DNA of 64,000 bases from NCBI GenBank assembly GCA_026390445.1, contig JAPLFX010000049.1, positions 1 through 64,000 on the forward strand, given 5' to 3'. A program made the position numbers and the translations under genes. A model generated the notes under the pieces. The model did no database searches and was not told where the DNA came from. It worked only from the letters and a program-made list of their open reading frames with translations. This DNA is from Pseudomonadota bacterium. Its GTDB lineage: Bacteria; Bdellovibrionota_B; Oligoflexia; Oligoflexales; CAIYRB01. Below are positions 34,936 to 44,460 of this stretch, one piece after another; the first letter of the stretch is position 1, and each line of letters opens with the position of its first letter.

Positions 34936-36356
34936 GGACTCCTTGCCGCCGTAGTTGTTAAAGCTTCGACTAATTTAGCTAATTTCACGCCGTTAGAGCC
35001 TTTTATATACAGGACGTCGCAGCAATCTTCAAAGGCCACATGATCGGCTAAAAGGTCCAAAACGCTTGAATACGAACGAAGCTGGTCCGGCGGATAGTGA
35101 CCGGCGCGCGCGCCTTCGGCAAAAACCCTTGCCTCTTCCCCGATGGTGGCAAGAAGTGTCGGCCGCATTGGGGCGATCAATTCCAACCCGAGGCGGCGAT
35201 GCTGTGCATGACTGTCGTTACCGAGCTCTAACATATCGCCAAGAACCAATCCAATGCGCTTGCCTTGATAACTGCGAGCGACGGTTGCAAGTCCGGCGGC
35301 CAGACTTTCGGGGTTAGCGTTGTAGGTATCGTCTATGACTGTCAGGCGGCGCACCTGGTGAATTTGGTAGCGCCCCTTTGCGCCGCTAAACCCGGTAAGA
35401 CCAGCCGCGACGCATTCAACCTTAGCCCCTGCGGCCACGGCCATAGCGGCGGCGGCGGCCGCATTGACCGCAAACATCGCATGCGCCACTCCCATCTCAA
35501 AACAGGACCGCGTACCAAGCACGTTTAGCGTCACCTGCATGCCACTTGCGTTGGCAAGCCAATGACAGCTTTCGACTTGGACATCAGCTCCTGGCGCGGT
35601 GCCGAAGGAAATGGTTTTCTTTCCCGTTGCCTTGGCACCTGTCATAATTCGTGGATCATCGAAGTTGGCGATCTGAATAGAGTTTGACGCACCATATTGA
35701 AAAATTTCTAGTTTAGTCGCAAGCAGCTTTTCTACTGAACCGAAGATTCCCACATGGGCCGTGCCAACGTTGAGCAGGCAAGTCACGTCAGGGGTTGCGA
35801 GCTTGCATAGGAAGGCAATATTGCCTGTCTGTCTCGCACCAAACTCCAGCACTGCATAGCGATGATCGCTCCGCAGCAACTGCAGCGTCTTAGGCACCCC
35901 AATTTCATTGTTGAAGTTTGCCTCAGTGGCAAGAGTCGGGCCGCTTTGCCGCAGTATCCGAGCCAGCATTTCCTTGGTCGTCGTCTTGCCAGCGGAGCCG
36001 GTTAGAGCGACGAGTTTCAGCTGCGGCATCTGCCGTCTCCAGCCGGAAGCGGCCTTTTGCAGAGCTTCAAGAGGGTACTTAACTGCTAGGCCCAACTTTC
36101 GCTCTGCTGCTGAAAATTCACTGCCTCGGGCTGCGGCGTAGAAGAAGCCTGCGGCGCCTTGGGCTAGAGCCTGCGAAACGTAGCGGTGACCGTCAAAGGA
36201 CTCGCCACTAAGCGGTACAAACCAATCTCCAGCCTTGATCGAGCGTGAGTCTGTAGAAAGGCGAGCAAGTGCCGGCGCGGGTAGCTCCGGCGGCACGAAC
36301 GATTCGAGTTGCAACCATCGCTTATAGTCGTCCCAGGTTACTGCCTTTGAATCCAC
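34932..36356 (-). CDS. murF: UDP-MurNAc-tripeptide--D-Ala-D-Ala ligase
   Basis: LVALTGSAGKTTTKEMLARIL, TVIDDTYNANPESLAAGLATV. Confidence 0.95.
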   Translation of the reverse strand: MDSKAVTWDDYKRWLQLESFVPPELPAPALARLSTDSRSIKAGDWFVPLSGESFDGHRYVSQALAQGAAGFFYAAARGSEFSAAERKLGLAVKYPLEALQKAASGWRRQMPQLKLVALTGSAGKTTTKEMLARILRQSGPTLATEANFNNEIGVPKTLQLLRSDHRYAVLEFGARQTGNIAFLCKLATPDVTCLLNVGTAHVGIFGSVEKLLATKLEIFQYGASNSIQIANFDDPRIMTGAKATGKKTISFGTAPGADVQVESCHWLANASGMQVTLNVLGTRSCFEMGVAHAMFAVNAAAAAAMAVAAGAKVECVAAGLTGFSGAKGRYQIHQVRRLTVIDDTYNANPESLAAGLATVARSYQGKRIGLVLGDMLELGNDSHAQHRRLGLELIAPMRPTLLATIGEEARVFAEGARAGHYPPDQLRSYSSVLDLLADHVAFEDCCDVLYIKGSNGVKLAKLVEALTTTAARSP

Positions 36357-36409
36357 AGTCAGCCTCCCACAAATTAGCCGGATATTCTAGTAGACGATTG
36401 TAATGACTG

Positions 36410-37936
36410 CTAGGTGTCGCCGCCAAGGTAACGCTTAGCGACCAATCGGTCATCGAAGGGCAAGAAGTGTCCATGGATGATCTGATGGGTCTCATGGCCC
36501 TTGCCAGCGATTAAAACGATATCGTCAGGTCCAGCAGCTTTGATGGCTGCCGCAATGGCTTGTTCGCGGTCGATGATTTGGTTGACCGACCCAGTATGGG
36601 CAAATCCGGCACAGATCTCAGTGATGATATGTTGGGGGTCCTCGCTGCGCGGGTTGTCAGAGGTGACGAAGACACAATCGGCAAGGCGACACGCGATCTC
36701 TCCCATGAGAGGGCGCTTGCCTCGGTCACGGTCTCCACCGCAGCCAAACACCAAGATCATGCGACCGCGGCAAAGCGGGCGAAGGACCGAGAGGGTCTTT
36801 TCTAAGGCATCGGGAGTGTGCGCATAGTCCACGACGACCGTTGGCCCACCGGGTTTATAGACCTGCTCAAGTCGTCCGGGCACCGGTCGAAGCTTGTCCC
36901 AACTAGTACTTGATAGCCATTCACCGCATGCCTTTGCGGCGAGCAAATATGCTGCGGCAAAGTTTTGCAGGGCGTGACCGGAAAAATACGGCACCCTCCC
37001 TGTCACACTTTTGCTACCAAGTGTCAGTGTCAGGTCAGTACCCGAGGCGCTGGTCTTATGTACCGAGATGAGTAGTTCGGACGGCGTAGCGCTCTCCCCA
37101 GCAGCCTCGCGGTAAGTCAAAAGTTCGCCTTTGATCTGCGGGGCGGGAATAGTTCTTGGCAGATTCGCCGCAATGACGTGACAGGTATCTGCCTGGTTTT
37201 GCCGTGTGAACAGCGTCAACTTAGCTTGCCAGTAACTTTCCAGATCATGGTGAAAGTCGAGGTGATCGCGCGAAAAACTGGTGAACGCAGTACCTTCAAA
37301 GTGCAGCGGAGCAATCTTGCCTTGGCATAGGGCGTGTGAAGAGACCTCCATAGCTACATGATGCAAGCCGAGTGCGACGGCGTGTGCTAGATGCGCGAAT
37401 AGAACATCAGGATCAGGGGTTGTATGTACAAGCGGCCATTCTTCGTCACCAAAAAACGCGCCTAGTGTGCCTAAAGTCAGACAACCTACTCCCGCAAGTC
37501 GAAGCAGTTCCCCAAGCATCCACACGGTGCTGGTTTTACCATTTGTACCAGTGACCCCAAACAATCGCAGCTTTTGCTCGGGATTGCCGTGGGCAGCTGC
37601 CGCTAGATGCGCCCAGGCTTCGCGAGCATTGCTGACTTGAAGCCAGGGCTTCGCAAGGATTTTGGCAGAGTGTGCCGCAGTTTCGAAGATGACTAGTTGG
37701 GCGCCGCGCTCTATGGCCATGGGAATATGCAGGTGGCCGTCGGAATGAACTCCGCGGTACGCCAAAAACACGTCGCCTGGCTGGACGAGGCGAGAGTCGG
37801 TGACTAGCCCTCCGACGCGAGTTGGATCCTTAGCAGTAACCGAGCTCTGTGCTATGAGTAGGCCCTGGGACTTTAGCACTGAGCAGGCGAGTTCTGCTGT
37901 CAGCCTAGAGCTTGCGAGCGTCCGCTTCATGTCCAT
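36410..37936 (-). CDS. murE: UDP-MurNAc-L-Ala-D-Glu--2,6-diaminopimelate ligase
   Basis: FGVTGTNGKTSTVWMLGELL, VVVDYAHTPDALEKTLSVLRPL, TSDNPRSEDP (meso-DAP-type DNPR motif). Confidence 0.95.
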   Translation of the reverse strand: MDMKRTLASSRLTAELACSVLKSQGLLIAQSSVTAKDPTRVGGLVTDSRLVQPGDVFLAYRGVHSDGHLHIPMAIERGAQLVIFETAAHSAKILAKPWLQVSNAREAWAHLAAAAHGNPEQKLRLFGVTGTNGKTSTVWMLGELLRLAGVGCLTLGTLGAFFGDEEWPLVHTTPDPDVLFAHLAHAVALGLHHVAMEVSSHALCQGKIAPLHFEGTAFTSFSRDHLDFHHDLESYWQAKLTLFTRQNQADTCHVIAANLPRTIPAPQIKGELLTYREAAGESATPSELLISVHKTSASGTDLTLTLGSKSVTGRVPYFSGHALQNFAAAYLLAAKACGEWLSSTSWDKLRPVPGRLEQVYKPGGPTVVVDYAHTPDALEKTLSVLRPLCRGRMILVFGCGGDRDRGKRPLMGEIACRLADCVFVTSDNPRSEDPQHIITEICAGFAHTGSVNQIIDREQAIAAAIKAAGPDDIVLIAGKGHETHQIIHGHFLPFDDRLVAKRYLGGDT

Positions 37937-39755
37937 GTTTGTCGTCTTTCGCTAGCGGCGGCTGAAGCGACGCATCGCTCTTGGCTGGCTTGTCCGGGGC
38001 GACATTAAGGTACTTCAGGCTGCGCTCAGCAATCCCCGCAAACACTGGCGCAGCAGCCACGCCACCATAATAGGACAGTCCGCTGGGTTCGTCGATTAAG
38101 ACATAGATCACCAGATGGGGGTCTTGAACGGGTGAAAACCCAATAAAACTGCCGATATATTTGCCCTTGGCGTAGCCTTTGACACCAGGCTCGACCTTTT
38201 GCGCCGTCCCGGTTTTGCCCGCCACCGTGTACAGGTTGGTTGCAGCCTTTTTACCGGTGCCGTCTTCATTAGAAACGACCTGTTCTAGAATGCCGCGCAT
38301 CGTTCGCGCCGTGGCAGGCGAAACCGCCTCGCGAATGACCTGGGTTGGCGTGCTGTTGACGACGAGGCCATCAGATGAAATGACCCGCTCGACTAAAACA
38401 GGTTTCATCAAGTGACCGCCGTTGGCCAATGCCCCCATTGCTTGAACTAGTTCCAGGCCGGTGACGGCAAAGCCATGGCCAAAGGCCACATTGGCAAAGC
38501 GAATAGTCGCCCATTTACGAAAATCTGAAATATATCCTACCGTCTCGCCAGGAAAGCCGATGAGCCCGTTGTGCGTGCTGAAACCGAAGTCTTTGAGGGC
38601 GTGGTAAGTAGCTTCTTTACCCATTTTATTTGCGATCTTATAGGTGCATATATTGCTGGACCGGATCAGCGTCTGCGCCGTCGTCAAGGAGGCAGCAGCG
38701 TGATCATCGTGGATGATGTGTTTACCAATGCGCATAGCACCATGGTCGCAATCGTGTTCTTCATTTGGCGAGGTCGACTTGATATCAATCGCGTGAGCAA
38801 TGACAAATGGCTTAACGACCGATCCCGGCTCAAAGGTGTCTAGCAGCGCCGTGTTACGCGCCTCGGCCAAGGTCACCTTACGGCTGTTGTTTGGGTCAAA
38901 GGTCGGGTAGTTAGCGACCGCTAAGATCCGCCCTGTGTGCGGGTCAGAAACAATGGCAAAGCCCTTTTTAGCCTTGGTTTTGCGCACTCCCGCCGCCAAC
39001 TCATCCTCGGCGATCTCCTGGATAACCCGGTCTATGGTCAAATAGACACTATTTCCGGTGCGTTCTGGTGCCGCGCCGGCCGATTCGCTGACAATAAATT
39101 GACCGCGCGCATCCTTGCTTGCCATGACCTTGAAAGCCTTGCCCTTGAGGTCCTTATCGAACTGCCTTTCAAGACCAGACAGTCCACTGTTGTCGAGGCC
39201 AATAAAGCCAAGGACCTGCGCCGCAGCGTTGCCGGCAGGATAGTACCTGGCCGGTTCGCTGATTTGGACTAATCCGGCCAGTTCCAGGTTCATCACTTCG
39301 TCGGCGACTCGCGGATCGAGTTGTCTTGCTAGCCATGCGAAGTAGCTCCTTTTTGCTGCCAAACGTCGGACTTTTTGCGGCGTCAGTTTTAGGATACGGG
39401 CTAGATGCGTTAGCTCATTCGGCGAAGGGCGAAATAGTCTGGGATTAATCGCTAGTGAAGGGCGTTTGACACTGATGGCTAGGGCTTCGCCTCGATGGTC
39501 ATAGATGGCGCCGCGGTAGGGTGCAAGGTCGACCTCCTGCTGATATTGGTTATCGGCGATATGGTGCAGAGCATTGCTTTGTGCTGGGAACAAATGGAGT
39601 AGCGTCGCTCGAGTGGCGATGATGCCAAACAAGCCGAGCAAGGCCCAGCGCACCACCTTGGCCCGATCATTGCGGAAATCGCCAGGTTGGGTGCGGGGTG
39701 CGCGCATCCACAATTTAGACTTGAGTTGTCGCAACATCGTCTTAGGGCCGATCAC
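37905..39755 (-). CDS. ftsI: Division-specific transpeptidase PBP3/FtsI
   Basis: DTFEPGSVVKPFVIAHA, RSSNICTYKIANKMG, VAGKTGTAQKVEPG. Confidence 0.95.
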   Translation of the reverse strand: MIGPKTMLRQLKSKLWMRAPRTQPGDFRNDRAKVVRWALLGLFGIIATRATLLHLFPAQSNALHHIADNQYQQEVDLAPYRGAIYDHRGEALAISVKRPSLAINPRLFRPSPNELTHLARILKLTPQKVRRLAAKRSYFAWLARQLDPRVADEVMNLELAGLVQISEPARYYPAGNAAAQVLGFIGLDNSGLSGLERQFDKDLKGKAFKVMASKDARGQFIVSESAGAAPERTGNSVYLTIDRVIQEIAEDELAAGVRKTKAKKGFAIVSDPHTGRILAVANYPTFDPNNSRKVTLAEARNTALLDTFEPGSVVKPFVIAHAIDIKSTSPNEEHDCDHGAMRIGKHIIHDDHAAASLTTAQTLIRSSNICTYKIANKMGKEATYHALKDFGFSTHNGLIGFPGETVGYISDFRKWATIRFANVAFGHGFAVTGLELVQAMGALANGGHLMKPVLVERVISSDGLVVNSTPTQVIREAVSPATARTMRGILEQVVSNEDGTGKKAATNLYTVAGKTGTAQKVEPGVKGYAKGKYIGSFIGFSPVQDPHLVIYVLIDEPSGLSYYGGVAAAPVFAGIAERSLKYLNVAPDKPAKSDASLQPPLAKDDKHGHEADARKL

Positions 39756-40030
39756 TTGAGCGCGTAAGTCCCTTCGCCTACACCTTGGGTGGTGGCGTCA
39801 GTCATTAGCGTTAGATGCTTTTGCGTCGTCATCTTCGCCAACTGCATCTTAAGTGTACTGCGTTCTTCTAGGAGTTTCGCCTCCTGAGACTTTAGTTGCC
39901 CGATTCGATACCCGATGAGCGTCGTCTGTGACCGGATATGAATGCGACTTAGGGCTAGAGCAAGTAGCGTTGAAGCTGCAAAAGCAGCAAGGGTCATGCT
40001 TGACCAGACCGGCTTACGAAGTTGCAACAT
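39752..40030 (-). CDS. ftsL: Cell division protein FtsL-like
   Basis: Short single-TM protein with coiled coil (QLKSQEAKLLEERSTLKMQLAKM) between rsmH and ftsI. Confidence 0.75.
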   Translation of the reverse strand: MLQLRKPVWSSMTLAAFAASTLLALALSRIHIRSQTTLIGYRIGQLKSQEAKLLEERSTLKMQLAKMTTQKHLTLMTDATTQGVGEGTYALK

Positions 40031-40056
40031 AGTTCAATGTCCTAGGCTGAGGTGGG

Positions 40057-41019
40057 CTAGATCTTTTCTATCGTACGTAGCTTTGCACTGCGGGCTCTAG
40101 GGTTAGCCCGGATTTGGGCCTCGCTAGGTAGCATTGGGAATGGTTTAATGATTTGGCCGCGTACCTGCATGAGTTGCACGACGTCGACTTCACGCAGGGG
40201 AATGTCGCGAGGAATATCCGCCCTTTCGCGGCGTCCGGTTAGCGCCAAGAAGCCATGCTTAACTAGCCGATCTTCAAGGGAATGGAAGCTAATAATGGCG
40301 AATCGTCCGTGCGGCTTAAGCACAGAAAAGCCGCTATCCAGCATCGATTGCAACTCGCCCAGCTCGTCATTTACGGCAATCCTAAGGGCCTGAAAGGTCC
40401 GGGTGGCAGGATGCTTGCGGCTGGCCGTTGGGTAAGCGGCGGCGGCTTTCACCAGAGCTGCAAGCTGCGCCGTGGTCGTAATCGGGGTTTCATCTCGGGT
40501 ATGGACGATGCGTTTGGCTATTTGGCGTGCTTTTGGCTCTTCGCCATATTCGCGCAGCAGTTGCGTCAGCGCGTCTAGCTCAATGTCAGCAAGGAGCTCA
40601 GCGGCCGTCTGACCCCCCTCTTGATCCATCCGCATGTCCAGTGGCGCATCATTTTGAAAGGAAAAGCCGCGCTCGACCTCGTCCAAATGCATACTGGAAA
40701 CACCAATATCGGCGCAAACACCGGCTATTTTCCCCGTCAACCCAGCCGCATCCACGACTTGCCCGAGTGACGAGAAGGGCCCCTTGATCAAGCGCAAGCA
40801 TCCGGTGGCCAAGGGACCTGCGAGGCGTTCGCGGGCTAATCCAAGTGCCCGCTCATCGCGGTCAAAGCCTAGGATCAGTCCTTTGGGACCAACCGCTTGA
40901 AGCATCTTTTCGGTATGCCCCGCACCGCCAACTGTGCAGTCGATCGCAATATCGCCCGCCTTCAGCGCGAGTGCGTTGACGAGTTCATCAAGAAGTACGG
41001 TCTGATGGGGTGTCAAATC
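40057..41019 (-). CDS. rsmH: 16S rRNA m4C1402 methyltransferase
   Basis: TPHQTVLLDELVNALALKAGDIAIDCTVGGAGHTEKML, SFHSLEDRLVK; track start 41109 lies within mraZ, so the start near 41019 (TTG) is inferred. Confidence 0.92.
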   Translation of the reverse strand, partial: DLTPHQTVLLDELVNALALKAGDIAIDCTVGGAGHTEKMLQAVGPKGLILGFDRDERALGLARERLAGPLATGCLRLIKGPFSSLGQVVDAAGLTGKIAGVCADIGVSSMHLDEVERGFSFQNDAPLDMRMDQEGGQTAAELLADIELDALTQLLREYGEEPKARQIAKRIVHTRDETPITTTAQLAALVKAAAAYPTASRKHPATRTFQALRIAVNDELGELQSMLDSGFSVLKPHGRFAIISFHSLEDRLVKHGFLALTGRRERADIPRDIPLREVDVVQLMQVRGQIIKPFPMLPSEAQIRANPRARSAKLRTIEKI

Positions 41020-41474
41020 TGAATCCCGAGTTCTGCAAGAGATGCGTAAATAGCACCGACCTGGTCGGTGAGCTGGGGGAACGATGCCTGCCATCTCTCC
41101 GTCGCCCAAAGTTCGAACTTCTCTAACTGGCCAACGATCGTGCAGTCACGGACCAACCTGGCGTCTTTTCGCAAATCCAGTGGTATCAAGATGCGTCCCG
41201 CCTTGTCGATCGGACATTCCTGGGCGCACCCGATGAAAATTCGTTTGAACGCCATAACCTTCGGATCCAACTGGTTCAATTTAGCGATCATGGCCAGCTT
41301 CTCGGCCCATTCGACAAGTGGGTAGGCGGCCAGACACTGGTCAGAGATTGTGACCATGACGGCGGCCTCGAGGTTGTCCTCGGGGCTGATTTTGCGACGA
41401 AACGGTAAAGGCACGGCTAAGCGTCCCTTCTCGTCGATGGTGTGTTCGAATTTACCCTGGAACAAGCGAAGGTC
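41013..41474 (-). CDS. mraZ: Transcriptional regulator MraZ (start approximate)
   Basis: LFQGKFEHTIDEKGRLAVPLPFRRKI, IDKAGRILIPLDLRKDA (SpoVT/AbrB DXXXR motifs). Track start 41564 would include the operator, so the start is placed near LFQGKF. Confidence 0.9.
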   Translation of the reverse strand, partial: DLRLFQGKFEHTIDEKGRLAVPLPFRRKISPEDNLEAAVMVTISDQCLAAYPLVEWAEKLAMIAKLNQLDPKVMAFKRIFIGCAQECPIDKAGRILIPLDLRKDARLVRDCTIVGQLEKFELWATERWQASFPQLTDQVGAIYASLAELGIQI

Positions 41475-41536
41475 TCCGGCGGCGGACGGCACGGGTGTGC
41501 GAGAGGCTGGTGTGTGCGGTCCTTGGCGGCGGTGGC

Positions 41537-41562
41537 TCCCACTTGGCCCCACTTTGCCCCAC
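41537..41562 (-). promoter_or_regulatory. MraZ operator: three direct repeats GTGGGG/GTGGGG/GTGGGA at 10-bp spacing
   Basis: Minus strand GTGGGGCAAAGTGGGGCCAAGTGGGA immediately upstream of mraZ, matching the known TGGGN-type MraZ repeat architecture. Confidence 0.88.
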
Positions 41563-41571
41563 ACTGCTTAT

Positions 41572-41601
41572 AGAATACCTGGCTGTAAACAACGGCGTCA
41601 A
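41572..41601 (-). promoter_or_regulatory. Sigma70-like promoter of the dcw cluster (TTGACG-N18-TATTCT)
   Basis: Minus strand TTGACGCCGTTGTTTACAGCCAGGTATTCT directly upstream of the MraZ operator. Confidence 0.65.
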
Positions 41602-41961
41602 TGGTCACCGCTGCCGCATCGGAACTTGGTTGCGCGTTGACTAAGCACGCATGTAAACAATTTTAATTTTTGCAAGTCATCGCAAAATGAGACGCAATTC
41701 CTGATCTTGTGCAGTCGTGATTAGTCCAAAGATATGATTAGTTACTCGCGCTGACTAGGCCCCTTGGTACGAATGGCCGACGCGTCGTCTATGCGCCCAA
41801 TCCTTTGATGAGCAGGCATTGCACGTATCGTGCGGTCGGAAAACATTGCCCCTTGCGGCGTTCATCAATTCGTCTTGTAATAAACTAAAGCTCTCTCTAC
41901 GTGCTGCCGATGGTGGAGCCGTAGGGAGAATAGTGTCTTAATTTTTTTTGGGAGGAAGGTT

Positions 41962-43110
41962 ATGAAGATGAGTGTGAGGCGCTGGCTTGGCGCTTCGACC
42001 CTCGCCCTGTTCGCCAGCTTCGCGGTCGCCGGATGCTCCGGAGATCAAGATGCTGAGGACGGAATCGAGGCCTCGGACAACCAGGCGGCAGACAATGCCA
42101 ATGGCAACGCAGTTGCGAGTGAAGACAATGGTGGCGGCGAAAAGCCTGCCGGGGACGAATCTAACGCTGCGCCGACTAATGCTGCGGGCGCTGATACCGC
42201 AGCCGAAGCAGGAGCCGCAGGAGGAAATTCAACCGAAAACGATTTGCAAGAGATCATTACAGAAATGAACGGCCAACAAGGCGGTGATAAAGAAGCCGCT
42301 GCTGGCGCCGAAGGCGCCGCCCCACTCGCAGGCGAAGCCCCTGCCGCAGCTCCGGCTCCTGCCGTGGCAAGCGCTCCCGCTGCAGCCGCAGCTCCAGCTC
42401 CTGCCGCAGCCCCAGCGGCTGGTGGTAACAGTGCTACGGCCGACGCTAAGTCGGCAGCTCTTCCCTTCCAACCCGGCGGCACGCCGGCAGCTGCTGGGCT
42501 CCCCGAGCTTGGCTCGAAAATGTCGTACATCGTCGAAAAGGGCGATACTTTGGCCAAGATCTCGCAAAAGATCTACGGCGCTCCAAGCCACTGGCAGGAA
42601 ATGGCAACATTGAGTGGTTTGAGCAATCCAAGCCGCATCTTCCCGGGCGACTTGGTTTACTACACCCTCGACGAAACGGCCGTCACTTTTGCCAAGGCCT
42701 ACGACTCTGTTCAGCGCTCTGAAGAGCAAGTTAAGCCAGGCGATACGCTGGCCACGATCTCCCAGCGGCTGTACGGTTCCACCGAATCCTGGCGCACCCT
42801 GTGGCGTCATAACGACAAGATCGAAAACCCCGATGTCGTTCAGCCAGGATCCACTGTCTTTTACGTCGCCAAAGGCGCACTGCAAGCAGCGATCGATCAT
42901 GTTAAGTCTGGATCAACCACCAACCTAGCTACCCTGAAAGCAAAAGACTCCACCACCACCAACAGCCCAGCGATCTCGGCAAAGAGTTTGTCCATGTCTC
43001 ACCATAAAAAACACCACCGCGCTCATGCGCTTGATGCAAGTGTCAACCTGACCCTAAGCCAAACCAACGTCAACGTTTCTGTCAACGCTATCAACGCTAT
43101 CAACGGGTAG
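41962..43110 (+). CDS. Lipoprotein with Ala/Pro-rich linker and two LysM domains
   Basis: Signal peptide with lipobox VAGC|S; MSYIVEKGDTLAKISQKIYGAPSHWQEMATLSGL and EEQVKPGDTLATISQRLYGSTESWRTLWRHN LysM repeats. Confidence 0.88.
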   Translation: MKMSVRRWLGASTLALFASFAVAGCSGDQDAEDGIEASDNQAADNANGNAVASEDNGGGEKPAGDESNAAPTNAAGADTAAEAGAAGGNSTENDLQEIITEMNGQQGGDKEAAAGAEGAAPLAGEAPAAAPAPAVASAPAAAAAPAPAAAPAAGGNSATADAKSAALPFQPGGTPAAAGLPELGSKMSYIVEKGDTLAKISQKIYGAPSHWQEMATLSGLSNPSRIFPGDLVYYTLDETAVTFAKAYDSVQRSEEQVKPGDTLATISQRLYGSTESWRTLWRHNDKIENPDVVQPGSTVFYVAKGALQAAIDHVKSGSTTNLATLKAKDSTTTNSPAISAKSLSMSHHKKHHRAHALDASVNLTLSQTNVNVSVNAINAING

Positions 43111-43126
43111 ATCCACAAACTAAAAC

Positions 43127-43142
43127 GAAGTCGCGAGACTTC
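43127..43142. terminator. Possible hairpin terminator after the LysM gene
   Basis: GAAGTC-GCGA-GACTTC perfect 6-bp stem 17 nt after the stop; no strong T-run, so weak. Confidence 0.3.
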
Positions 43143-43467
43143 AGGTGCGATATAAGCATCAGCGACACCAACAAGAAGCAAGATGTCTTCGGAGTGTAGA
43201 TCTGGTGTAGGCCTCGTAAGGACCAAGGACGGCGTGCAAAGAAAGACGTTGCCATGATCTAGAGACCAAACGAAGCGGTAGTGCTGTTGAAAGATCGCCC
43301 CTCACTGATTGTCTAGTTGATCTCCTGGCGAAGTTGGCCAACCTAGCCTTGAGACTAAAAGACCACAGCCGAGACTAAGCAGAACTTACAACACCGTCCG
43401 CTTCCCCTTTTAACTCGCTGAATATAAAGCGAATCGATGTATAGAGCCTGTCTAAGCTACGGGTTGT

Positions 43468-44460
43468 CTAGTCACCTTGACCAAGCGTGACATGGATCCC
43501 CGGCCCGACCAAGGCGTGGTCGATCGTCGCTCCGGCTGGCACCACGGCGCCAGGTAGGAGAACCGAATTGCTGACCCGAGCACCAGTACCAATTTGCACA
43601 CCTGACTCAACAACGACATGTGGACCGAGAGTCGCATGGTTGTAGGTGGAAAGTGCGTTCGGCAAAAGTACTCCGTTGGCATCAGGCAGTGGTACGAGAC
43701 CTCGGGATTGTCGCAACTGATCCAGCTTAATGGCGCGGCAAAGGTCCGGTTCACGTAAAAGCGCTAGGATTGCTGACCAGTAGAATTGGGGAGTACGCAA
43801 ATCGTGCCAATATCCGCTGTGGACTTCAGCCGCAACGGACCATCCCAGGTCGAGAGCCTTAAGGTAGCCCTTTGAGACAATGTCAAAGGTGCCGCTTTTA
43901 GGTAGCAAGTCGAGTAGTTCAGGCGAAAGAATTTGAGCGCAGGCAAAGTTTCCAGCCTGAGTCGCTGCCTTTGGCGCGGTTTTGCCGATGGCATGGATAC
44001 GTCCCAAGTGGTGAAACACGGAACTTTCCCCTTGGATCACCGTGGGAAGCAGCATCATCGAAGCGGCCGCTTGCATCGCACGATGTCGCTCAAGCAAGGA
44101 CTTCAGGTCAAAGTCAGAGACGACGTCGCCGTTCAGAACGACCAGGTCGGCATCGCCTAGCCACGAGCGCAGGGGCGGATAGGCGCCTCCCGTACCGAGC
44201 AGTTCTGGTTCGAAAGAAAGAACTAGGCGTTGGCCCAGCGGGTTTTTCTGTACCAGTCGTGCGACCTGCTCAGGATGATAGTGCGAATTGATCGCAACAT
44301 CGTCGATTCCGGCCGCGGCGAGATTGGCTAAGGCCAGCTCGAGTGGTGTACCGCCAGCAAACGGCACCAGCGGCTTTGGATAGATGTCAGTGAGGGGCCG
44401 AAGACGAGTCCCAAGACCTGCGGCAAGGACCATGCCCTTAACCGCGCGAGTCATGGCCAA
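43468..44460 (-). CDS. Sugar-1-phosphate nucleotidyltransferase (MurU-like)
   Basis: KGMVLAAGLGTRLRPLTDIYPKPLVPFAGGTPLELAL NTP-transferase signature; C-terminal hexapeptide-like region; adjacent to a kinase. Confidence 0.85.
   Translation of the reverse strand: MAMTRAVKGMVLAAGLGTRLRPLTDIYPKPLVPFAGGTPLELALANLAAAGIDDVAINSHYHPEQVARLVQKNPLGQRLVLSFEPELLGTGGAYPPLRSWLGDADLVVLNGDVVSDFDLKSLLERHRAMQAAASMMLLPTVIQGESSVFHHLGRIHAIGKTAPKAATQAGNFACAQILSPELLDLLPKSGTFDIVSKGYLKALDLGWSVAAEVHSGYWHDLRTPQFYWSAILALLREPDLCRAIKLDQLRQSRGLVPLPDANGVLLPNALSTYNHATLGPHVVVESGVQIGTGARVSNSVLLPGAVVPAGATIDHALVGPGIHVTLGQGD

Noticed and set aside
42045-42900. Minus-strand ORFs opposite the LysM lipoprotein
   Set aside because: Composition mirrors the Ala/Pro-rich coding strand; no independent evidence.
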